From NCBI GenBank assembly GCA_964451785.1, contig CAYVJG010000070.1:1-5567 (forward strand): a DNA stretch of 5,567 bases, written 5' to 3'. Source of the DNA: JAJYSO01 sp964451785 (GTDB lineage: Bacteria > Bacteroidota > Bacteroidia > Flavobacteriales > Flavobacteriaceae). Position 1 is the stretch's first letter, and every line of letters begins with the position of its first letter. Positions 1-5,567 of this stretch are shown here, piece after piece. The position numbers were made by a program, and so were the translations under genes. The notes under the pieces are model-generated. The model was given only the letters and a program-made list of their open reading frames with translations, had not been told where the DNA came from and did not search any database.

Positions 1-36
1 CAATCCCTTGCGTTGGGGCAATCCCTTGCGGTTGCC
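1..36 (-). repeat. 18-bp direct repeat inside the transposase remnant
   Basis: The 12-mer caatcccttgcg occurs at 1-12 and again at 19-30, giving an 18-bp period that may continue past the left edge. The period is a multiple of three. On the minus strand it encodes a short repeated peptide (PQGIAPTQGI) just after the HUH motif. It looks like an in-frame minisatellite in a variable loop of the protein. Confidence 0.65.
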
Positions 37-300
37 CTTCTTTATTCGGGGCGACCACGAGGGGCGCCTCAACGATTTCCAAAATGGCGTGAAAATGGTT
101 GGGCATCACCACGTATTCGCGTAAATGTCTATTTTTAAAACGATTTTTTAATTGTAACAGGAAGATTGGTTTATTTTGAATGTCACTTCCGTATAACCAT
201 TCGGTTTCAATCATTTTGCATCGTTTAATAGCATTTGTCCATTGTTTATTTTACCAAACAAATGTGCGCGATTTTGTGTGCAGATGGTCACAAAATACAA
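1..300 (-). pseudogene. IS200-like / REP-associated (RAYT, Y1 HUH) transposase remnant, frameshifted, cut by window edge
   Basis: Seen: reading leftwards from 300, one frame gives LYFVTICTQNRAHLFGKI followed by NNGQMLLNDAK and a TGA stop at 213-211. The next frame, from about 214 to the left edge, gives MIETEWLYG, later LREYVVMPNHFHAILEI, then a Q/G/I/A/P-rich stretch. Family knowledge: the TICTQNR...LFG, LNDAGKMIETEW and YVVMPNHFH blocks, in this order, are typical of IS200-like/RAYT transposases, which cut and rejoin single-stranded DNA. The HFH at 97-89 is the metal-binding HUH motif. The catalytic tyrosine would lie beyond the left edge. Oddities: LNDA and KMIETEW should be joined by a glycine in one frame, but four bases appear to be missing, which breaks the protein. 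Upstream of 300 the frame loses similarity and meets a stop at 330-328, and no start codon is apparent, so the N-terminus is missing too. I infer an inactive relic. A sequencing error could explain the frameshift but not the missing N-terminus. Confidence 0.8.
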
Positions 301-301
301 T

Positions 302-336
302 CTCTTTTGAAGGCAAGTCAGCTTCCTTTAAAAGAG
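302..336. repeat. Long inverted repeat (12-bp stem) abutting the transposase remnant; REP-like candidate
   Basis: CTCTTTTGAAGG at 302-313 pairs with CCTTTAAAAGAG at 325-336. Eleven pairs are Watson-Crick and one (309 with 329) is G-T, around an 11-nt loop. A second, mutually exclusive fold overlaps it: GCTTCCTT at 321-328 with AAGGAAGC at 339-346, flanked by AAGGC at 310-314 and GCCTT at 347-351. Both folds are possible because GAAGG occurs twice (309-313 and 338-342). RAYT transposases are known to associate with short extragenic palindromes, and this one begins two bases beyond the last recognisable transposase residue. A REP-like or recombination-junction role is inference. No T-run follows either stem, so it is not a typical intrinsic terminator. 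Confidence 0.6.
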
Positions 337-386
337 TGAAGGAAGCGCCTTGTGGATTGTATTAGTCTTGTTTCCCTTCTCAAACC

Positions 387-409
387 GAGCTGCCTTTTTG
401 ACGTAGCTC
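387..409. repeat. Small stem-loop, 7-bp arms
   Basis: GAGCTGC at 387-393 pairs with GTAGCTC at 403-409, with one G-T wobble (392 with 404) and a 9-nt loop. Like the stem at 302-336, its imperfect pair is G-T on the plus strand, so the fold is slightly better in a plus-strand transcript or single strand. It may belong to the same REP-like debris next to the transposase remnant. It is short and could be chance. Confidence 0.35.
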
Positions 410-437
410 CTTCTCCTTGCTGCACAGCGAATAGCGA

Positions 438-470
438 CACTCACCACTCATCACTCATCACTCATCACTA
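438..470. repeat. Heptamer tandem repeat (cactcat)n
   Basis: A 7-bp unit is repeated about 4.7 times: cactcac at 438-444, then cactcat at 445-451, 452-458 and 459-465, then a partial unit cacta at 466-470. The three central copies are identical. It lies in non-coding DNA between the transposase remnant and the susC upstream region. Short tandem arrays of this type change copy number by slippage. No function can be read from the sequence, and it is about 410 bp from the susC start. Confidence 0.85.
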
Positions 471-593
471 TCTTCTTTACATTTCCCCAATGATTAGGAC
501 TTCCTTCTTAACTAAAGGGTAACCTTATCTTGAAGTAAACCTACAACTTCTCAATATCTAATTTCCTTCTTTTACATCCCAGAAACAAGAGGC

Positions 594-609
594 GCTATCA
601 CGTGATTGC
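594..609. promoter_or_regulatory. CACGTG-centred palindrome, candidate operator
   Basis: ATCACGTGAT at 597-606 is a perfect 10-bp palindrome. After one mismatched pair (T596 and T607) the symmetry continues for two more pairs, giving a 16-nt site with seven of eight pairs matching. Such symmetry suits a dimeric DNA-binding protein. It lies about 270 bp upstream of the susC start. No regulator gene is in the window, so the role is inferred from symmetry and position only. Confidence 0.35.
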
Positions 610-667
610 ATTGCAGTTTGATGTAGCTGAATAGGGCTGAAAATAGAGTAGTAATTCCTCCTGTTTG

Positions 668-683
668 ACAAGTGAAAACTTGT
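668..683. other. Hairpin with GAAA tetraloop
   Basis: ACAAGT at 668-673 and ACTTGT at 678-683 form a perfect 6-bp stem closed by the loop GAAA at 674-677. GAAA is a GNRA tetraloop, a stable loop in RNA, and it appears as GAAA only on the plus strand, the susC sense strand. If the susC transcript starts upstream of here, this would be a leader hairpin. No T-tract follows, so it is not a terminator. Confidence 0.4.
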
Positions 684-702
684 GTGATAACCGTTAAACC
701 GA

Positions 703-723
703 TCAACTCAATAATTGAGGTGA
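703..723. promoter_or_regulatory. 21-nt dyad, candidate operator upstream of susC
   Basis: The left arm TCAACTCAAT (703-712) and right arm ATTGAGGTGA (714-723) are inverted copies around the single base A713. Nine of ten pairs match; the exception is A706 with G720. A one-base centre cannot form a good RNA loop at its tip, so the symmetry fits a protein-binding site on DNA better than an RNA hairpin. It ends about 156 bp before the susC start codon. The bound protein is unknown. Confidence 0.45.
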
Positions 724-757
724 ATTGAAGCTTTTGAACGAGCCTAAAATAGAGATT

Positions 758-801
758 TTGCACCGTAAATACACCGTTTTTACACGCTGTATACACTACC
801 C
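758..801. promoter_or_regulatory. Four 11-bp phased direct repeats (TRCAC core), candidate regulator-binding array
   Basis: Four consecutive 11-bp units share a core at the same position: ttgcaccgtaa (758-768), atacaccgttt (769-779), ttacacgctgt (780-790) and atacactaccc (791-801). TACAC is exact in units 2-4 and TGCAC replaces it in unit 1. CACCGT is shared by units 1 and 2. Eleven base pairs is about one helical turn, so all cores face the same side of the DNA. Known parallel: PhoB/OmpR-type response regulators bind direct repeats with this spacing. The period is not a multiple of three, so a coding repeat does not explain it. The array ends 78 bp before the susC start, a sensible place for an activator site. 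Function is inference. Confidence 0.45.
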
Positions 802-879
802 AAATGGAGTAAGAAAACTCTTTTATGGCCAATTTAAAAGTATTTAAAAGCCTTGTCAAACTAATTACTATATAATAAA

Positions 880-3800
880 ATGACTATTTGTTCTTGTTTT
901 TCTCGTATTAAGGTGTCCTGTTATTTGTGCGGGATGATTTTTTGGACTTGTTTTTTTATGACCTCTCAGCTTCAGGCGCAAACCGATCAGCGCGTACTGA
1001 AAGGTTTGGTGGTAGATGACAATAGCCTGCCCTTACCCGGAGCTTCTGTCTTGATTAAAGGTACTTCCAAAGGGGCGGTGACAGATTTTAATGGCAATTT
1101 TAAATTGCAAGTGGCTACTACACCTACTGATTTGGTGATTAGCTATATAGGTTTTGAAACTAAAGAAGTGACTGTAAACCAATCTGATAGTATACGCGTA
1201 GTATTGACACCAAGCCTAAATGCGTTAGACCAAGTGGTGATCACGGCATTGGGAATTAAAAGAGAAGAGAAAAAATTAGGCTATTCTCAGGCTACAGTCC
1301 AGTCTAGTGATTTAGCCCAAACCATGCCTAATAACTGGTCTTCGGGCTTAAAAGGCAAGGTTGCCGGGCTTAATATTACTTCGGCTGCTTCCGGACCTAT
1401 TAATTCACAGAGCATCCAGCTTCGTGGAAATAATTCATTAGATCCCAATGGAAATGATGCCTTAATTGTAGTTGACGGTGTGCCGATTAATAGTCAAATG
1501 ACCACTTCAGGGTCGTCAACAGCTTATGGAGGAGCCGATTCTCCAATTGATTATGGCAATGGGATTTCAAATCTCAGTACGCTTGATATAAAAAGCGTTA
1601 CCGTTTTAAAAGGGCCGGGAGCTACAGCGCTTTATGGAAGCCGAGCAGCAAATGGAGTGTTGATTATAACCACAAAATCTGGTGAAGAATCTAAAGGTCT
1701 TGGCGTGTCATATACCTCAAGTGCTACTTTTGACGTCATTCAGCGTTGGCCGGATTATCAATATAAATACGGGCAAGGTACAGGCAATGCCATAGATGCT
1801 GATGGCAATCCTTATTATTCTTACGGCGATTCTGAAGATGGTCCTAGCACAGGAGGAACCAGTAGTGCCTGGGGACCTGAGTTTAAAGGACAATATTTCT
1901 ATCAATATGATCCAACTATTGAAGGCCAATCTTTAGAGCGTCAACTTTGGCGCCCTTATAAAAATAACCGCAAAGGATTTTGGCGAACAGGTGTTACGCT
2001 AAACAACAATGTGTCTGTACAGGGATCTAGCGAAAAAGGAGCAATAAGAACATCTATAGGACATATTAAGAACGAGTGGATTATGCCTAATACAGGCTAT
2101 GAAAAAATTTCGGCCTCACTCAATAGTTCTTATCAGGTTTCAGATCACATCAAGCTTAAAGCTATTGTCAATTACAATGATCAAACGAGTGATAACCTGC
2201 CGAGTACAGGTTATAATAATGGATCAATTGCGTATTTTATGATATTCCAAAATCCCAATGTCGATTTAGATTGGTATAGAGCTATTTGGCAAAAAGGACA
2301 GGAACAAGTGCAGCAAATTCACCCGTTCAGCTCTTATATTGACAATCCTTATTTGATTGCTTATGAGGCGACAAATCCTTTGGAAAGTCATCAGTTGATT
2401 GGCACCTTAAGCGCAGAAATCCAACTGGCAGAAAACTTAGACCTTCGCCTGCGCACGTCTTTAAACTCCCTCAATAGTGATCGCGAACAAAAACGGCCTT
2501 ATAGTATAAATAGATACGCTAGAGGATTTTATAAACGACAAGATATTTTTAAACAAGAAATTAATGCTGATTTCTTAGTATCTTACGCAAAACAGCTGGG
2601 TGATCATTGGGATTTTTCGGCTTCTGTGGGAGGAAATAGAATGCAGTATCGCTATCGCCGAACGGATGCCTCAATTGATGGACTTGTGGTGCCGGGAGTG
2701 TATAAATTAGCCAATGGAATTAATAATCCTACAGTCTCCACCCATGACCGTGACAAAACTGTTAATAGTCTTTATGGCCTTTTTTCGGTGGCTTATCAAA
2801 ATAAAATCTTTTTAGATGTTACAGGAAGAAATGATTGGTCGAGTACCTTACCGGTTAAAAATAGTTCGTTCTTTTATCCATCAGTGGGTACCAGCATTAT
2901 TCTTTCAGAACTGTTTGCGCTCCCCGAAACTTTTGATTATTTAAAATACAGATTCTCATTTGCGCAAGTCGGTAACGATACCGGTCCTTATAAAACGAGT
3001 AAATACTACAGCCAAAATTCATTTCCGAGTTCGGCTACAGTGCCGCTCACCTTATACAATGCTGATTTTAAACCCGAAATTACAACGAGTTACGAAACGG
3101 GTGTCAATATGAAATTGTGGAATAATCTGGTTAACCTCGATGCTACGGTATACCAAACCTTGACAAAAAATCAAATTATTTCCGTGCCGCTTGATATCAC
3201 TACAGGTTACAGCAGAGCCATTTTAAATTCAGGCGAAGTGCGCAACCGCGGAGTTGAACTCTCGCTTACCCTTAATCCTATTAATACCTCTAATTTTAGT
3301 TGGTCCTCATCTTTAGTGTGGGCGCGCAATTGGAATAAAGTCCTTTCTCTAGCTGAAGGATTAGATGGGCAACAAGTGATTGGATCTGCAGGTCAAGCGT
3401 CTATCATTGCTAAAGTAGGCGGAACGACAACGGCCATTTACGGAGCTGCTTTTGTGCGCTCTCCCAAAGGTGAAATTGTTTATGACGAGGCTGGATTACC
3501 TGCTTATCCCGATGGCGATTCGTATATAGGCGATGCGAGTCCTGATTGGAGTGCCGGGTGGACTAATAATTTTCGTTTAGGAAATTTTAATTTGAGCGTT
3601 GTGCTCGATGGACAATACGGCGGAATCATTTACTCGCAAACCCATCATAAACTCATGCAGCAAGGTAAATTAAAGTCTAGCTTTTACGGAAGAGAAACAG
3701 GTTATATTATTGGCGATGGAGTTGTGTTAAACGGCGATGGGACCTATTCACCTAATACCACAAAAGTAGAAACGCCGGCTTGGTATAATCGCTATTACCG

Positions 3801-4077
3801 CCGTGCTAATGTAGAGTCAAATTCATTTGATGCTTCTTATATCAAATTGAGAGAAGTATCCTTGACTTATAATTTCCCTAAGAAATGGTTGTCAAATTCC
3901 TTTATTCAGGGCGTGAGTCTCTCTGTTTTTGGGTCTAATCTAGCCGTGATTTCCGATTTTCCAATTTATGATCCCGAAACTGCAGCCTTAAACGGTAATA
4001 CTATTTTGCCGGGTATGGAAATGGGGCAAATGCCGTCGCCTGCTTCTTATGGATTTAATATAAATGTCAAATTATAG
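880..4077 (+). CDS. susC: SusC/RagA family TonB-linked outer membrane transporter
   Basis: This 1065-residue protein is the barrel of a SusCD nutrient importer in the outer membrane. Seen, in order: a signal peptide (about 1-34; Arg9 and Lys11, hydrophobic run, likely cut after LQA); a carboxypeptidase-D-like beta domain (about 38-110; LPGASVLIKGTSKGAVTDFNGNF, then VISYIGFETKEVTV); the plug, starting near DQVVITALGIKREEKKLGY (117-135); the SusC signature DALIVVDGVPI (193-203); the plug end LYGSRAANGVLIITTKSG (251-268); then a long barrel ending ASYGFNINVKL. Length is normal for the family. There is no N-terminal STN signalling domain, so sigma/anti-sigma control through this protein is unlikely. 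The first 23 residues contain five cysteines, which is odd for a signal peptide. A later start at Met19 (934) would leave a leader without positive charge, so 880 is preferred. No Shine-Dalgarno sequence is seen. susD follows after 4 nt. The substrate is not identifiable. Confidence 0.95.
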   Translation: MTICSCFSRIKVSCYLCGMIFWTCFFMTSQLQAQTDQRVLKGLVVDDNSLPLPGASVLIKGTSKGAVTDFNGNFKLQVATTPTDLVISYIGFETKEVTVNQSDSIRVVLTPSLNALDQVVITALGIKREEKKLGYSQATVQSSDLAQTMPNNWSSGLKGKVAGLNITSAASGPINSQSIQLRGNNSLDPNGNDALIVVDGVPINSQMTTSGSSTAYGGADSPIDYGNGISNLSTLDIKSVTVLKGPGATALYGSRAANGVLIITTKSGEESKGLGVSYTSSATFDVIQRWPDYQYKYGQGTGNAIDADGNPYYSYGDSEDGPSTGGTSSAWGPEFKGQYFYQYDPTIEGQSLERQLWRPYKNNRKGFWRTGVTLNNNVSVQGSSEKGAIRTSIGHIKNEWIMPNTGYEKISASLNSSYQVSDHIKLKAIVNYNDQTSDNLPSTGYNNGSIAYFMIFQNPNVDLDWYRAIWQKGQEQVQQIHPFSSYIDNPYLIAYEATNPLESHQLIGTLSAEIQLAENLDLRLRTSLNSLNSDREQKRPYSINRYARGFYKRQDIFKQEINADFLVSYAKQLGDHWDFSASVGGNRMQYRYRRTDASIDGLVVPGVYKLANGINNPTVSTHDRDKTVNSLYGLFSVAYQNKIFLDVTGRNDWSSTLPVKNSSFFYPSVGTSIILSELFALPETFDYLKYRFSFAQVGNDTGPYKTSKYYSQNSFPSSATVPLTLYNADFKPEITTSYETGVNMKLWNNLVNLDATVYQTLTKNQIISVPLDITTGYSRAILNSGEVRNRGVELSLTLNPINTSNFSWSSSLVWARNWNKVLSLAEGLDGQQVIGSAGQASIIAKVGGTTTAIYGAAFVRSPKGEIVYDEAGLPAYPDGDSYIGDASPDWSAGWTNNFRLGNFNLSVVLDGQYGGIIYSQTHHKLMQQGKLKSSFYGRETGYIIGDGVVLNGDGTYSPNTTKVETPAWYNRYYRRANVESNSFDASYIKLREVSLTYNFPKKWLSNSFIQGVSLSVFGSNLAVISDFPIYDPETAALNGNTILPGMEMGQMPSPASYGFNINVKL

Positions 4078-4081
4078 CAGT

Positions 4082-5512
4082 ATGAAAAAAATTAAAACGC
4101 TCCTGTTTAGCTTAGTGGTGTTAGTGCTCACTAATGCTTGTACAAATGATTTTGAAGAAATTAATACCGATCCTAATCGCATTTCAGAAATAAGTCCTGG
4201 AAGCTTGCTAAATCCTATCATTTATGGCATTGCAGCTCATAATGTAGATCGCAGTGCAAAAATAACTTTCGATTTGATGCAGGTAACACTCCCTTTTCCT
4301 AGCCCTATTGGTGGCTTACACCGCTATGATGTGAGTGTGAATATCGGTAATTCTTCCTGGTATCACTATTACAAATGGCTTAATAATATCAAAGAAATGC
4401 GTCGTGCAGCTGAAAAAATCGATGCAGTGAATTATCAGGCTATAGCTTTAACCTTAAATGCCTTGGTGTATGCTAATTTAACCGATTTGTTTGGCCCTGT
4501 GCCCATGACGGAGGCCTCACAAGCTGAAGAAGGAAACTTGTATCCTGCTTTTGATTCTCAAAAATTTATTTACGAAACTATTTTAGCCGATTTAAAACAA
4601 GCTAATGCACTTTACGATTTAGAACGCGAGATGATTTATGGCGATGATATCCTATTTCATAATGATATAACACGTTGGCAAAAGTTTACAAATTCACTGC
4701 GGATGCGCTTGCTGCTTAGAGTTTCAAATCGTCCGGAAATGAATGCTTTTCAGCAGCTGACCGAAATGGTTCAAGATCCCGCCACTTATCCTGTTTTTGA
4801 GAATACTGAAGAATCGGCTGTTTTACAAGTTACCGGAGTAACCCCTAATGTATCACCCTGGGGACGTCCTCAAGATTTTAGATTGAGTACTAAGATGGCT
4901 GAATTTTTTATAGACAACCTCAATGCACTTGAAGACCCTAGGCGAAGTGTTATTTCAACAACTGCTACAAGTATTGAAAATGAACCTATAGGTTATGTCG
5001 GTATTCCCAGCGCTTATGCCGGATCTGAATCTCAATTTAACTTTAGCGCTTCAACCTTAATGATTGAACAAGTCGAAAACCCAATGCAAATAATTTTGAT
5101 GACTTATGCCGAAGTTGAATTTATTAAGGCTGAACTCGCACAACGCGGATTTATTACCGATGCAGAACAGCATTATAAAAACGGAGTGAAAGCAGCGATG
5201 ATTCAGATGGGAGTGGAGCTGCCCGAAAATTATTTCCAAAATGATCTGGCGGCTTATGATGGCAGTTTAAAACGTATTATGCTGCAAAAGTATTATGCCT
5301 TATACTTTACGGATTATCAACAGTGGTTTGAATACAGACGTACAGGTTTTCCTGAGCTGCCAACCACAGAAGTGATGTATAATAATGCTGTAATGCCTTC
5401 CAGATTTTATTATCCACAAGATGTCAAAACTAATAATCCACAAAATTACCAAGAGGCGGTTCAGTTATTAGGAGCTGATGATATTAACACTAAAGTGTGG
5501 TGGGACAATTAA
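4082..5512 (+). CDS. susD: SusD/RagB family outer membrane lipoprotein (SusD-like_2 type)
   Basis: This 476-residue protein is the surface-exposed substrate-binding lid of the SusCD importer. Seen: a lipoprotein signal MKKIKTLLFSLVVLVLTNAC with the acylated cysteine at 20, followed by TNDFEEINTDPN, an acidic start common in this family. Helical SusD segments include YANLTDLFGPVPMTEA (130-145), ITRWQKFTNSLRMRLLLRVS (196-215) and MTYAEVEFIKAELAQRG (340-356). The conserved tail has MPSRFYYPQD (438-447), NNPQNYQEA (451-459) and KVWWD (471-475), the usual ending of the SusD-like_2 group. Length is typical and the gene is complete. An in-frame ATG at 4064 would overlap the susC end by 14 nt and add six residues, but 4082 gives a proper lipoprotein leader and a 4-nt gap, so it is chosen. 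It is surely co-transcribed with susC. Bases 5513-5567 after the stop hold only AT-rich sequence with no convincing terminator. Confidence 0.95.
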   Translation: MKKIKTLLFSLVVLVLTNACTNDFEEINTDPNRISEISPGSLLNPIIYGIAAHNVDRSAKITFDLMQVTLPFPSPIGGLHRYDVSVNIGNSSWYHYYKWLNNIKEMRRAAEKIDAVNYQAIALTLNALVYANLTDLFGPVPMTEASQAEEGNLYPAFDSQKFIYETILADLKQANALYDLEREMIYGDDILFHNDITRWQKFTNSLRMRLLLRVSNRPEMNAFQQLTEMVQDPATYPVFENTEESAVLQVTGVTPNVSPWGRPQDFRLSTKMAEFFIDNLNALEDPRRSVISTTATSIENEPIGYVGIPSAYAGSESQFNFSASTLMIEQVENPMQIILMTYAEVEFIKAELAQRGFITDAEQHYKNGVKAAMIQMGVELPENYFQNDLAAYDGSLKRIMLQKYYALYFTDYQQWFEYRRTGFPELPTTEVMYNNAVMPSRFYYPQDVKTNNPQNYQEAVQLLGADDINTKVWWDN

Positions 5513-5567
5513 TTAATACGGAAATGATTTTTAAAATAGACTAAATATTTTGTCGTTAAAATTTCAA

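Larger units (their letters stand above)
301..879. other. Non-coding region between transposase remnant and susC
   Basis: This 579-base stretch has no gene I can support. Its left part (301-470) holds the two stem-loops and the heptamer array. Bases 471-593 are AT-rich and I see nothing definite there. Bases 594-801 hold a palindrome, a hairpin, a 21-nt dyad and 11-bp phased repeats, all listed separately. I checked every TTTG by eye between 480 and 890 on the plus strand, and none has TA at the position needed for the Bacteroidota -7 element (TAnnTTTG), so the susC promoter is not located. A 95-codon open frame on the minus strand (859-572, TTG start) crosses this region but looks spurious. 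The final bases before susC are A/T-rich, with no clear ribosome-binding site. Confidence 0.7.

Noticed and set aside
180..365. Plus-strand 61-codon open frame
   Set aside because: It is antisense to the recognisable transposase remnant and crosses the hairpin. The protein resembles nothing known.
363..370. TAGTCTTG as a Bacteroidota -7 promoter element
   Set aside because: It has one mismatch to TAnnTTTG, no -33 TTG at a fitting distance, and lies over 500 bp from susC.
532..550. GAAGT/ACTTC inverted repeat
   Set aside because: The arms are only 5 bp with a 9-nt loop, which is expected by chance in DNA of this composition.
853..876. Sigma-70-like TTGTCA and TATAAT before susC
   Set aside because: The spacing is 12 nt, too short for a promoter. 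TATAAT ends 3 bases before the start codon. The phylum uses a different -7 element.
1717..1929. Minus-strand 70-codon open frame inside susC
   Set aside because: It lies wholly within the well-supported susC coding sequence. It is a shadow frame.
4064..4081. Upstream ATG giving susD a 14-nt overlap with susC
   Set aside because: It adds six residues before an already complete lipoprotein signal. The ATG at 4082 starts a textbook leader.
5057..5239. Minus-strand 60-codon open frame inside susD
   Set aside because: It is a shadow frame of the conserved C-terminal half of susD.
5533..5551. Inverted repeat aaaata/tatttt after susD as a terminator
   Set aside because: The 6-bp stem is made only of A-T pairs and is followed by a mixed sequence, not a T-run. 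It is too weak to call.

Overview
The window comes from a low-G+C member of the Bacteroidota, most probably a flavobacterium. The main evidence is a complete SusC/SusD pair. SusC is a TonB-linked outer-membrane porin with an N-terminal carboxypeptidase-D-like domain, and SusD is a lipoprotein ending in the family's conserved tail. Neither start codon has a clear Shine-Dalgarno sequence, which is usual for this phylum.

Layout. Bases 1-300 (minus strand) hold a broken piece of an IS200-like / REP-associated (RAYT, Y1/HUH) transposase. It runs off the left edge and is split by a frameshift near 211-222. Its recognisable homology stops at about 300, next to a strong inverted repeat (302-336). Beyond that are a smaller stem-loop (387-409) and a heptamer tandem repeat (438-470). 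I read 1-470 as decayed mobile-element DNA. Bases 471-879 lie upstream of susC and contain no convincing gene. They do contain ordered symmetric and repeated motifs: a CACGTG-centred palindrome (594-609), a GAAA-loop hairpin (668-683), a 21-nt near-perfect dyad (703-723) and four 11-bp phased TRCAC units (758-801). These are candidate control sites for the transport operon, inferred from pattern and position only.

Bases 880-4077 (plus) encode SusC and 4082-5512 (plus) encode SusD, separated by 4 nt and clearly one operon. By family knowledge the two form a lid-and-barrel complex: surface-exposed SusD caps the SusC barrel, and TonB energy drives uptake of an oligomeric nutrient such as a glycan or peptide. 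No enzyme, sigma/anti-sigma pair or two-component regulator lies in the window, so the substrate cannot be named. The last 55 bases contain no gene start or terminator that I can support, so the operon may continue to the right.

I did not find a clearly new multi-gene system. The best leads are the 11-bp phased repeat array and companion dyads upstream of susC, and the hairpin that abuts the truncated RAYT gene.
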